Assembly: GCA_038363925.1 (NCBI GenBank)
Contig: JAQQWL010000010.1
Coordinates: 372,001-436,000 of the forward strand
Origin: Apiospora phragmitis
Taxonomy: Eukaryota > Ascomycota > Sordariomycetes > Amphisphaeriales > Apiosporaceae
Direction: 5' to 3'
DNA length: 64,000 nucleotides
Below, in pieces: positions 43,568 through 54,906 of this stretch. The notes below the pieces were generated by a model. That model made no database searches and was not told where the DNA came from. It saw nothing but the letters and a program-made list of their open reading frames with translations. Each line of letters opens with the position of its first letter. The first letter of the stretch is position 1. The translations under genes and the position numbers were made by a program.

Positions 43568-46500
43568 GGTCAATCACGGCTTTCGCCACGCCAATGATGA
43601 TAGCGCAGGAGAGCAGAAGACAGGGTGGATCGATCGCTAGCCACAAGATCTCTACAAGATCTCCTATCGGGAAAAAGTCTCAAGCTGAGACTTTCTTCAC
43701 TGCCGGGGAGGAAGAGGGCGTGTCATTGACACCGAGTGGTTGACTGTGTGCCAAGAATCGTGATTCTTCTGGTGAACTGGTACCACCTTGGGAAGAGAGA
43801 TGTACGAAGACCTCCTTCCCCAAAGGAAGCCGTGGCTTACAAGTCGGAAACCAAGTGGGATCCTTCCTCCCATTCTTCCATCGAGCTTTCCCTCCCTCCG
43901 ACTACTCAGTTCCTTCCATTCGTTGCCGAACTGCAGCTCATGCACATCACGTGTCACACATATCGGACCAGGGGGGCTGTCACGGCAGTCAAGTGATTCG
44001 GATGACAAGCCGTATGATGACGGAGGCTGGGCCAGCATTTAGCCGAAAACCTGGGGTAAGGATAGATTGCCGTGGCTGCCACGATAACTGCGTACATAGA
44101 TTGATTGCATTGCATTTGCATATCCAGGTAGCGCGGCATTTGACGGTGCGACGTTACCAAGCCACCTGATTTGAAGCGACGCCGGCAAGTGCGACGCAAA
44201 CTGCCACCTTCGACGGGCGTGCATTCCCGTAAAGCTGTACACGACAACACCTTCCTCCGAGTCACCTCATTCTATCCGTCATGGAAGGCAGGACCAGCAC
44301 GTGGTATGTGCAGCTTCGCGGTCTGCCTTCACTCGGGTTACGAGATGCGACATAGATGCGAAACGCGAGTAGTCTACCATCGAGACGGCCATGCTCCCAT
44401 ACGAACAGATCATCCCGGCTTCTCGAGGCTTGTCGCACTCGACCCGTGGCCTTGAAATCCTGTCACCATAGGCTTACCAATCAAGGACGACATGGGAGTT
44501 GCATGCATATTGGAGATCGACGCAACCCAGCTTCGCAAATACTTTCCATCATGCGACAGGCGTGACGGTATTACAGTGCATGATTACCTCAACGCACCAT
44601 GTCTAGTACAGTGAGTTCACTTGAAGCCAGCTACTAGAGCCCGGGAGAGGCGGATACGAACAGTATCGGATACTTAGGGCACCTCCGATGCATCTCAGGT
44701 GCAGCATCCAGAAGGCATTTTGCCAGCCCCCAGCGTTCTTGAATGTTCCAGTACGAATCTGCAGTCATTTGGTTTGAGTATTCAACACTTACCGTTCTTG
44801 GTGCTGCTTCAAGGTTCGCACATTGAGGAGACTCTCGTAGAGCTCTCGCCTGCACTTGCCAGACGAAGTCAAGACGGCAAAGTCAACGGAGACAGCGCCG
44901 GACTCCAGGAGACATGACCGCCCCCAACGGCCTAAACCATCGACTGTTGGCGCAGAAGACTCGGGAGGACCGGCAGATGCTGGCCAGTGATACGGCCGTC
45001 CAGGAGCCGCATCCGGTTCGCTTCTTTCCTCTCCCACTCACCCAAGAAAACATAAACCTGTAGTGTGATAAACTCTGCAGCAGCCGCCTGCGCATGAGCT
45101 CTGGACTCTGGAGACCATGATCTCATGGACTTGTACACCTATTTCCGTCTAGAGCCAAGTGCGCGAACTAAACCAGCCTCTCCTTCTTCTTCTGATCGTG
45201 CCATGAGTCATCGCATTCCGACTGCATACTCCCCGAGACGCGGGAGAATCGAGATACTTTTTTAACTTCTGACCCCCGCACCCACCAGCGCATCTGCTTC
45301 GAAGCAGGGAGCTCCCGGTCAGCTTCGCAAGCACCAAAAACAGGGAGGACCGTGGCAGAGAAGAGCTTGTTGGCAGCCCGCACCCGAACAATGGGGTTTG
45401 GGGGGACGGAAAGCCGGGCGCCCCGTGGGTGTGGGAATATGGATGAGACCATGTTGGGTCCAGGAGGCCGGCATTGCGCGTCGCGCTGTCTTGACTGAGG
45501 CGATGCGCTTGATGGCTGGGTAAGTGCCTAGTGAGTAAGTACGAAAATCTAGAGCATGGTTGCGTGATCAACCACCAGTCAGAACATAAACTTATTAAGG
45601 CCGAGCCGAGGCTGGGGATGTGTGTCGCGTTTCGTATTGATCTCCGCAGTGCCGAGGAAGGACGGTTTCGCCATTCGCTGATGGATGTCAAAACGCACGT
45701 GGGGGTGGCGCGCTTATTCCGCCGACGGAGGGTATCCCAATGGTTTGGGAAAGACGGGCATGAGGGAAGAAGGTTTGACTCGCGCGAGAACCGCTTAATG
45801 TTCGTACGGAGGATCCCGTTCTATCGCCGTCGCGCCCCCCTTGTCGGTCGTACGAAAACGGACCAGAGGAAGACATTGAAGGGAAATGGCTGGGAAAAGT
45901 CTAATACGAGGTAGTAGTAGGCCTGACGAACGGGCGGTCAGAGAACAGAGTTTGCACGACATGCATCCGTCTCGGAGGCTCCCCGAGGGGTCGGGTAAGG
46001 ACGACTCAGCGGTGCCATGGTGTTTTCTCTCTTGGTCTTCTGATACGGGGTGGTCCTTGCGAACACGAAGTTGAAACAAATCTCTTTACCATGGAACGCG
46101 TTCCGGCTCCGAGGACGACGTGCACAGAGTAGCAATATCGTGGGGAGATGGCGATCTTTTGTCGATGATCTCTCAATTCTGATGGATGGCTGAGTCTGTT
46201 GATGCGTCGACTGACAGGCTTTTTTTTTGGTTTTATGGTTTGCCTGGCACCTGGTACAGGTGACTTGGCGAGTACTTCAGCAGCAGAGCACAGCGGACTT
46301 CAGTGAAACGTGGCCGAGCTCCCCCACTAAGTCCACTGTACAGTAGGGGGGTGGAGTGGCAGTGCGTAATCAATCTGTCTGTCTGTCTGTATTGACTTTT
46401 GACTCTAATGCGACGTCAAAGCATTGTTGAACGTTGATCTTTTTTTCTTTTCAATACTCCGTATCATCCGAATATTTTCGCGTTGGAAATAAAGATCCGG

Positions 46501-47775
46501 GAACTAGAAGAATTCATGGGAGGTACCAGATCGTACTGTTACAGTAAATGCTAAGTGGTAATTCATAGGTGCCCAATGGTGGCATTTATTCAGCATTGAA
46601 ACATACACTAACTCGGAGCATTTGTTGTGGACCATAAGCTTCGTCTAATATCATAGATTCATATCATCTCTCCGCTATCTCCAAACTAATTAAGTACAAA
46701 GTATATAGGTACAAGAGTGTAGGAATAATTAGATGTGAAGGTAGGTGGTAAATCTCTCGGTGTGTGAAGGCATCGCGATCAAAGGCTGCGATTCCCAGCC
46801 CCGTCTAGACTGGACAACGATCGAAAGCTCAACAACGTCGTGTAAATAAGATCCGCAGCTATATTGCGACGCGCGCGTCGTAAGCCAGTGGATAGTTGCC
46901 TTTTAGATGCCGTGCCGTCGTCACACTGAGATATGAGAAGGAACGCGGAACCTTGCGTGCGGGGAGACAAGACCGTTGCGCCCGTGGAAGGTGACATCGT
47001 GGCACTCCACTAACAGCCCAGTAATGGCCCGCAATGTTGGCAAAAAACTTGGAATAGCCTCGCTTCGCTTCTATCTTTTCTCCAGGTCTCCATCTCCAGT
47101 GGCGGTCAAATTGAATCTGAAAGCAGCGCACCAAAGTAGTGCCCGCCTCTTCCCGTAGCTACCTAACCACCAGAGATCACGTCAAAACGGGTACGGGATG
47201 TAACCGAAAACGTCCCATCTTTTTTTTGTCTGTGGACAGACAGCCAACGACAAACCAACGTGAGTTCCTCATAACGCCTTGATCCGAATTGCTGCCGCCC
47301 GCCGTTGCTGAAAAGAAACAATGTGATTAAGATTTGATGGTTTTTGGATGTTGTAGTTGGTGTCGATGTATGGGTATAGGTTGTAGTAGGTAGGTCTGTA
47401 AAACCTGTGTATATGGGTGGTGGGTATCACATTGTTCTTTTAGTTCCTGCACATGTCAGTTATAAGCGAATGGTAAAACTCCCACGCCATGTAAAGAAAG
47501 TATTGTGACAGCAGTGGATATATGAGAATGTGTAAATGCGCGATCAGATGACATTAAAGCAATGCCGCGCGCCGATCTCCATGTGGATGGATACATGGAA
47601 TATTTGCAAGACATTCTAAGAATCCCTGTTTCATCGAGGACGGTCAGGAAGGCAGTGTTGATGCAGATTGGCGTTGACATAGTAAATCAAAGCACCTAGA
47701 ACGGCATGGGGGATTGGGGGAAACGTAGAGAGGTAGTAGTGTCAAAAGTTAGTTAAGGAGAGAAAGGGTTGTCAC
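43568..47775. other. 4.2 kb without a supportable gene
   Basis: Normal GC content. Many frames of 60-180 codons overlap on both strands (the longest at 45149-45691, minus), but none has domain-like or consistent protein character, a plausible intron structure or a counterpart elsewhere in the window. A short (TCTG)n run lies at ~46373-46390 and several T-runs near 46220 and 47220. A non-coding transcript or rapidly evolving gene cannot be excluded. Confidence 0.5.
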
Positions 47776-48219
47776 TTACAGCAATGCCAGCGTCAAATCA
47801 CCGTGGATTCGCGCCTTGAGTGTAACCTCGACCTCGAGGTTGAGATCTGACCGGAGGCGGAGAGTATCACTCTTGCCGCCACCGCCACCGCCGCCGCCAC
47901 CACCGGCAGCGCCAGCAACACCGCCAAGAGCACCGGTCGCGCCGTTCACGAGGCCACCAGCAGTCTTGCCGACATCACCAACGGGCAGGGTGTCTTGGAT
48001 GCCGCCCAGGCCGCCGAGGGGACCACCACCGCCCTGCTTGCCCTTCTGCTTGGTCTTGGACTTGCGCTTAGGGGGTGGCGGGGGCTCGTCCTCCTCCTCC
48101 TCTTCGCTGTAGTCGTCCGAGTTGTCGTCCGAGTAATCGTCTTGGTCCTCGGGCTCCTGCTGGGGCTGTTGCTTCTTCTGCTGGCGCTGAGGCTTCGCAG
48201 TTCTCTCCTGAGAAGACAT
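47776..48219 (-). CDS. Low-complexity protein with conserved C-terminal beta-tail, paralogue 1
   Basis: ATG 48219, 147 aa. Gln/Arg/Lys-rich start (QRQQKKQQPQQEPEDQDD), acidic Ser/Glu/Asp tract, PPPPPKRKSKTKQKGK, a Gly-rich middle (GGGGPLGGLGG, then a run of ten glycines), and a final 28-residue tail LRLRSDLNLEVEV followed by TLKARIHGDLTLALL. The tail alternates hydrophobic and polar residues almost perfectly and turns at HGD. It is nearly identical to the tail of the 50688 gene. The stop TAA overlaps a perfect GTAAGT donor (CT|GTAAGTG at 47779), so the last codon may be spliced to a downstream exon. Unknown function; disordered except for the tail. Confidence 0.75.
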   Translation of the reverse strand: MSSQERTAKPQRQQKKQQPQQEPEDQDDYSDDNSDDYSEEEEEDEPPPPPKRKSKTKQKGKQGGGGPLGGLGGIQDTLPVGDVGKTAGGLVNGATGALGGVAGAAGGGGGGGGGGKSDTLRLRSDLNLEVEVTLKARIHGDLTLALL

Positions 48220-49245
48220 GATGTTTGTGGTGGTTGTGTTGTGTGTGTATGTTGTGTAAGGGAGTACGACGGGCAGGTACTAGGATAGAGATGGTGACAC
48301 GTTCAAAGAGGGAGATATGAAAGAGTTCTTTGGGGGAGGGGATATAAAATGTTGATCTGAATGTCTAATAGAGAAAGGGGTGGACTAGAGAGCTGTCACT
48401 GACGGCGCTATTTAGATAAAGTACGTTGAAGACGGTTGATCTGCAAGAAGGGTTGCAAGTAAGCCCACCCCACACCTACACGACAAGCTGCATGCTCTCT
48501 CACTCTCTCTACCCTGGATGGCTGGTCGACGTCACCGGTCCGTTCGCAGGGCCTGGGCCCGGGATTGGGAAGGGGTTGAGGAAAGCGAGAGGGACCAGGA
48601 AGTGTCCAGGATAGCAATCTTGTTTTTCCTGCATTCCGGAAGCCTATCACACAGCAAGCCCGTGAGCTATTGCGTGAAGTGAAACGGGGCGTGACGATTA
48701 GCAAGTACCTGGGCACCCACGGCACCCACGGCCCAGCGCCATACGAATCGAGATGGAGGCTAGCTGCAACCCCGAGTGTCCAGCCAACCAGCTAAGACTG
48801 GACAGCTACCAGGGACTCGTAAGTTGGGAGTGGGGTGGCTTGACTTTACATCATAAGCCACATGTTCGGGGGGCAGGGGGCTCGCAGCTAGCCATTCACC
48901 AGTCAACTGATCACCCATTGGCTCGGGGCTCCACTGTGGGAACTCGATTAAGCCCCTGTTTCCGCGAGTCCACGCACAGGGCTGGGGGGCTCGAGAGTCG
49001 CGTAGCTCCCAAGTACCTCCGAGTCACTTTACATACAGGGGTATTCAGATACCACAACTTCTGGATTAGGAGTAAGGTGTAAGCAATTCGACTGTTACTT
49101 TTTTTGGTGCGATGATCCCATACTCCCCTACACCCCCAGTCAACCCCCAAACGCCAGGCTAAAGACGCACGCAAGCTGGAAACCAGCGCTGGACGAACTC
49201 TCACAACGGAACGAATACCCATGTCCGTTTGCCGGTTGCAACCAC
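48220..49245. other. Intergenic region
   Basis: About 1 kb, short frames only. Confidence 0.5.
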
Positions 49246-49948
49246 TCAATCCTTCCCATCTTTCCCCCCAACCATGCGACTGGACACTCCGAGCTGGAGC
49301 TCCCTATGTAAGCTGATGACCGCCATTTTGCGCGGTGCCAAAGCCTGTTTCAGATCCCCGGCCTGGTCGTAGTACAGTGCCCAGCCCGAGCCGTCGTCCT
49401 CCTCGACGGCCAGAAAGTACGGGGAGCCTTCGAGGACCAGCCACTCTTCGTCCTCGGACCAGTTCCAGGGGCCTATGATCTGGTCCGCCGTGTCCTTGCG
49501 CGGCCCATGACGCAGCGCCTTGGTTTCGCTGCTGGCATAGATCCAGTGCAGAGCTGGAGGGTCGTCCGAGGCCATGGAGACCAGGCCCTGGTGATTCTCT
49601 GGCCCGGGTACCCAAAATAAAAGCCGTTGAACTTGTAGCCCGAGACAGGGTGCGCCGGGTGGTCCAGATAGAGCTATATTTGTTACAGAGAGATGACGAA
49701 TCTAGTCAGTGCCGCCCGTCCTTAAAGGGTGGGTAATGAAAGAGCTCTCTTACCTTGTCGTTCTTGAACACCACTGTTGCTGTTTGGACGGCCGACTTGC
49801 CGTCTATCGAGAACTGTGCCGTCAGATGGAACTTAATCCTCTCCTTGGCCTGTTGGTTCTGCTTCTTCTGGGCGTCGATAGCTTCCGCAACGCCGATGAC
49901 CGTAGGTATGGAGCCAATAATCAAAAGGCCAAGGCTAGACAGCGCCAT
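49246..49948 (-). CDS. Conserved fungal protein of unknown function, one frameshift
   Basis: Exon 1 49948-49754 (65 codons, MALSSLGLLIIGSIPTVIGV then a charged helix), intron GTAAGA..TAG (80 nt, phase 0), exon 2 49673-49246. Exon 2 starts LYLDHPAHPVSGYKFNGFYFGYPG and must move one frame at a CCCGGG (about 49608) to continue as ENHQGLVSMASDDPP, IIGPWNWSEDEEWLVLE and FLAVEEDDGSGWALYYD. Exon 2 is one base short of a whole number of codons. From memory, proteins with an IIGPWxW-ED and AVEEDDG core are widespread in Pezizomycotina without assigned function. About 208 aa if corrected. The N-terminal hydrophobic stretch could be a membrane anchor. Confidence 0.65.
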
Positions 49949-50687
49949 GGTGTAGACGTAATAAAAAAGAGAGTGAGCGAGAGAGAGTTAGAGAGATGGC
50001 TGACAAGAATTGCGGGACGAATGAACGAGCGGAACGAGTGACACTCCTTCGTATTTGCGTATGCTGGACCGTAAAAGAGTGACTGCCGGTAGGTGTGGTG
50101 AGGCAAAACAGGATATTAACCCTGTGAACCTTTGATACGTCTAAACATATCACGGGCTTGTAGTGAGTAAACCCCAGAGTTTCTGGAGACCAATAACCTG
50201 CCTCAAGTCTACAGTACATTAGACGCGTAAGGTGTGTGCAGCTGCACTGCAACAAGCACTCGGGCGCAAAAGTGATGGACTAGGGTATGCGACATGATCT
50301 CATCCCAGGCGGATATTCTCCAAATTCGGACTCTGTCCGGGGTGTGTCAACATGGGTGGAGACCATGTACTCAGATGTCGCTTGACAGTTCTGGGGGGTA
50401 GGTGTACAGCACAGAGCACCCCTGTCTTATGCAGGGCCTGAGCCGAAACCTCACGACTCTCTGAAATGACCTAATGCTAGCCTTTGAGCATTGCGTCACA
50501 GCCATTGAAGTTGGCAGCCGATATCATATCTCCAGGTTCGACGTCTGACTTGTGAATAAAACAGAAGGCCTCCGCCGCTAGCACAAACTTGTACTCCCAT
50601 TTTCGCACGTTTGCTAGTTTTCCAGAGAACATTCGCCCTCATACACTTGATACCCCTTCAGACTTACACGTAAACCACTACTTTAAT
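49949..50687. other. Divergent promoter region
   Basis: Lies between the minus-strand 49948 gene and the plus-strand 50688 gene; contains both 5' sides. Nothing else seen. Confidence 0.5.
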
Positions 50688-51332
50688 ATGGCTTCCCAAC
50701 AGAACACGGCCGATACTGAGACACCTCGCCAGGACACTGAGCATCAGCAGCAGCAGCAGCAGCAGCAGAACTCAGATGGTGAGGAGCAGGAACCAGAGCA
50801 AGACAGCGACAATGAGCAGCAACAAGATCAAGACCAAGATGAGGACGAAGAGCAGAACAATGGCGAAGAGCAAGAAGAGCAGGACGACGACGACAATGTA
50901 GAGAATCAAGAAGGCGAGGAGCAGGATGAGGACAACCAACAGCAAGCCGAGGGCGAAGAGGAAGGGCAGGATGAGCCTGAACCTGAACCTGAGCAGCAGC
51001 AAGCTAAAGGCCAGAAGCCCAAGCCTGAAAAGCCCCAACAGCAGAAAGACGAGGCGCCGGCGCAAACCGACGACGACGCCAAGACTGCTGTTGGCGACAA
51101 CCGGTCACCTTCCCCCAAGAAGGAGCAGGAGGTGGCCAAGCGAGAGAAGAAGCGCGACGTGGCAACAGAGGAGAAGCCGAGACGGCGGCGTCGCAACCAG
51201 CCGGAATACATGGAGTCCGACAGGGAGAACGCCCAAGACAAGCAAGTCGCCCCACGTCGCCGCAAGCGCAAGGACAACAACAAGGCGCAGATGCAGCAGC
51301 AAATGCAACAGTGGCAGATGCAGCAGCAAATG

Positions 51333-51365
<33 letters not shown>

Positions 51366-51636
51366 GGCGGGGACGACAAAGGTGGAAAGAACCCGCTGCA
51401 GCTTCGCTTGGATCTCAACCTCGAGGTCGAAGTAACTCTGAAGGCCCGTATCCACGGTGACCTTACTCTATCGCTCTTGTACGTATACCCACACTTTTCA
51501 TACTTGCCCTTGAATTCGCTCCCCGTCATGTCATGTCCTGTTCCTTGCGCGCGTTCCAATCCATGTTGGTTGGCGTGCGCACACACACACACAATACACT
51601 GCCAGCCGTTTCTCACCCATCGACTGTAGTGAGTAA
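50688..51636 (+). CDS. Acidic, Gln-rich disordered protein with conserved C-terminal beta-tail, paralogue 2
   Basis: Start chosen at ATG 50688 (AATATGGCTTCC); the open frame upstream to 50589 lacks coding character. Residues 1-130 are acidic and Gln-rich, followed by Lys/Pro-rich repeats (QKPKPEKPQQQKDE), a basic patch (EEKPRRRRRNQPEY, APRRRKRKDN), a Gln/Met run encoded by CAG repeats, then GGDDKGGKN and the tail LQLRLDLNLEVEV plus TLKARIHGDLTLSLL. The proposed end is a phase-2 intron 51479-51629 (GTACGT..CTGTAG) after ...SLL, giving two more residues (F E) and stop at 51636; without splicing the frame runs on to 51629 through non-conserved sequence. About 265 aa, probably nuclear or cytosolic. 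Function unknown. Confidence 0.75.
51332..51365 (+). repeat. CAG-rich microsatellite coding polyglutamine
   Basis: Near-pure CAG/CAA run encoding a Q stretch just before the conserved tail of the 50688 protein. A shorter CAG run lies at ~50745-50768 in the same gene. Length polymorphism between strains is likely. Confidence 0.8.
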
Positions 51637-54600
51637 ACTGGCCACAATCAACACGACACGAGGCAGACGGGGGTGCCGCGTCGATCGCGACTCTAAGGAG
51701 TAAGAAATGGGGCACCAGAAGTTCCGTCTGGGAAGACCTTCAATCTCCGCACACACCACACCGTCTTTCAAGGAGGGGCGGTAGCAAGAGGGTGGGGGTA
51801 GAGAAGCCACCAGAAGACGGCCACGGAATGCAGGTGACTAACCAGGCTCTCGTCATTACAGTGAAGGCTTGTAGTAAGCCATTCCCAGCCGCCGGTCACT
51901 AGGGAAGGCAATAGCTTCTGCTTGACCAAGGACACAACAGCGCCATAGCTTGCAGGGGGGCTGGGCTGGCCGATTGTTCCTAGTTTGACTTCTTTGTGGG
52001 CTTCTATTGGAAAATTAGTTTTTAATTTATTGGGAGGAGCATGGAGTTGGAGTTCAACGCCGTCGGATGTATGAGTAAGGGAAGCTCGTACTTGTGTAAA
52101 TAGTGGTAGACGCTGGATCGGAACTTACGAGTCGATTTCGAAATCTTCATGAATGTACCATACCAAATCCCACAACTACCGGTTTACGACGTCTCGAGAG
52201 TGACAACTCGAGTGTTGGTTGTCAGTAGCATGGCACTTACGAGATCCGCGGCTCCGATGCGGCCCAAGATTGGAGGAATGGCGTGCAGAAGGAAAAGTGG
52301 TTGGATTCTGTCAAGTTTCAGAACGACCCGCTAGTAGGCCAGATTTGGTTGGTCACTTAGTGAGCCCACTTCAGCGCACGACAGGGACATCCCGAGTAAC
52401 GGTTTTCCAGCGGTCGCACTACGGCTACATAAGCTTGGGTACTAATGTACGAAATAGAAACACAATTAGCGCCAAGATACTCCAACGTCAATCTCGAGCA
52501 CTTGAGGCCTAGACAACTGTATCTCTACCACTAGCAACAACGGTAGGGGATGCGATGCGACACGAGAGGAACGAACTTGCGGCACGAAGGCTGAAAAAGA
52601 AGCCGCCAGTCAGACTCTGTCATAGTGCGCCCGAGGCATGCAGCGTGGCGTCACTAGCCACTGAAATGCCAGGGTGGGTTTTCTTGATTGCTCTCGGTGG
52701 CTGGCCAGGCCACACCCCATTGGCGCCGTAATTTATTAATCTCCCACAATCCCCGATTCCCCTCTTCCTTCGACAGGGGTGGGCCAGAAGGATCTTGACA
52801 TCATTGCTGGAGTTGCTATGCGAATTGTCCAATCCCTCCTCCAGAGAAAGCTACGTTGGTTATTGCCAATATGAGACATTTCAGCCAAACGTCGTGCTGC
52901 ATGTACTTGCCGTTTGGGGTTGACAAACAAGTCAGTTTGGTCTCTGAACCGTTCAATTGGGTCGGATCACGGAATGCGGCTTTCGGGCCTTGTCGAGAAG
53001 TTTCTGTTTACCCATTAATGCTAGATTTGAACAACCCAGATCAACCAAAGATTTGGACAACCCAAATCGAGGCCTATCGGTTTTCGTGGGCTTCCAGTTA
53101 CACGCAACACAAATTCAATTCTCCTGCCATGCAACGTGGAACCGGCACCGGGATCCTCCCCGTGAATTGCATTGTCCATTGTTTCGCGGCATGGTTGCTA
53201 CTGCCGAAGTGATACAAAATTGCGGAACGGCCAGCCACAGCACGGACATGCACCTGATCTGGTATGACTGGACCAGTGAGGCTAATAAACCTTCGGGAGG
53301 CATGGATGGATTGACTTTTGCCCAGTGACAACAACATGTCTCTCAACTTGAATTGGGATTCAACTTCAACAGTCAGCCCATCTTTTAGGGGATAAGGTTG
53401 AGTAAAGTCTCGAGCATTGCCTTTTTCGACCTTGACTGATGCCAACCTGGGATGGCGCATGTATTGGGGTGGTGCTGGTCCTCAGACTCCGGGCCGACCA
53501 TCGTCGTTCGGTTAGGAAAAGTCATGTCCCACTCTAACGACACACCCGTACCCCGCCGAGTCACTGCTTCCCCGCTGCATGCACCCGACTTATCCAGGGC
53601 GATCATCCGCTGAAGCTCGGACGGGAGCAACTGGACAACTATCGACCATTCGGCTCTGTTACCTGTTACTTGCTCCCCTCCTCACGCACGATCAGTGTCA
53701 TGGGGAAATCGACATCGATCTATCTCATGCACAGAGGTGGTGTTCGTATGTGCCTATGTCTACTTGATACCCTCTTTTGTTGATCTGATTGGAGGACCCG
53801 ACTCCAGGTCGAGAAAGCAAGCTCCATCTGCAGCTCACTCACGTACATCCAGGGCAGGGCAATTCCCGGAGCTCATATTGCACCCGGCAAAGCGGCATAC
53901 GGGAAGAGGCATGGCACAAAGCAATGAAGTCATTGTGTGAGGAATGCGAATCACAGAGGGAAAAAATGTACATACTGTTACACAATGTGGACTGGCAAAG
54001 GGTAGGTTATCCCAGCTTGGACCGTCTCGAAGATGCTCTGGGGCCCTTGGCAGGTTTGCTGATTCTGAACAGTCCCGAGCATCCCTTTAGCGGCCGGAGC
54101 AAAACTGCCACTAACATTAATGGTCTGCTCACCTCTTGACCCGCTGTACTAAAAAAAAAACGAACTCGAGAGCCCCAATACATGTACCCAATGACGATGG
54201 CTGCCCGCGAACCGTTGGCGCAAATTGGCCCTAGAACCTAGCGCGAGGGTCGGTCTGCCTCGGAGCGCTGGGAAGCACATACCTTACATTACTTAGGTAC
54301 TGTACTGCAGCTCAAGTGAGCAGCTACCCATGGGCCTTGGAGGTTGGAGGCCATGAATCAATCTGACGTGTGGCAGTGTGGCTGACCCCCCCCCCCCAAG
54401 TTAGGCCACCACGTCGTATCCCTCCAACAGTTGCCTTGATTTTGGTGGCAGAGAATGCAGACGGCCTGGCATACCCTTGTCCTAATGTAATTTCCCATCC
54501 ATGGAGGCTGGGCACTCTGGGCCCTTCAGGCCCTGGGATCGCGATTATGACGAGACGGCGTCGTGAGGGAAAGTCGATAGTATGGGGTGCAGGCCAGATC

Positions 54601-54906
54601 CCATCGTCTGTCCTTCCCAACTGTTGTCCAATGACGTAGAGAGCTTCGAGCCATGATTCATGGGCTAATAAGAAAACTCCGACTGGGAACCATATCCCCT
54701 GCTGTTGTTTCATCCGTGTATCTACTGTACACACACCACGAGTATATTCGTTGTTCTGGAAAGTGAGGCAACTCACGACCTTAAAGTCTACATGAATGCT
54801 CCCCGAAGTCACCGACGTCGAACTTCTGTATAAACTCATCCTTACAGTTTACTTCTTCGTCTTCTTCTATCTTAATTTCCACGGGTTCCGCACGTTGGCT
54901 CTCAAA
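51637..54906. other. 3.3 kb without a supportable gene
   Basis: Normal GC content with frames of 60-170 codons on both strands but no recognisable protein, repeats or RNA genes. A homopolymer of 12 C at 54386-54397 is a likely assembly trouble spot. The last few hundred bp are presumably the promoter of the DUF3659 gene. Confidence 0.5.

Noticed and set aside
45149..45691. 180-codon minus-strand frame in the gene-poor stretch
   Set aside because: No recognisable features, overlaps other frames of similar quality, no splice sites or signal peptide that make sense.
50906..51715. 269-codon minus-strand Cys/Ser-rich frame
   Set aside because: Antisense of the CAG-rich gene; its poly-Cys run is the complement of CAG repeats.
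54386..54397. Run of 12 C
   Set aside because: Plain homopolymer outside any gene; noted only as an assembly risk.
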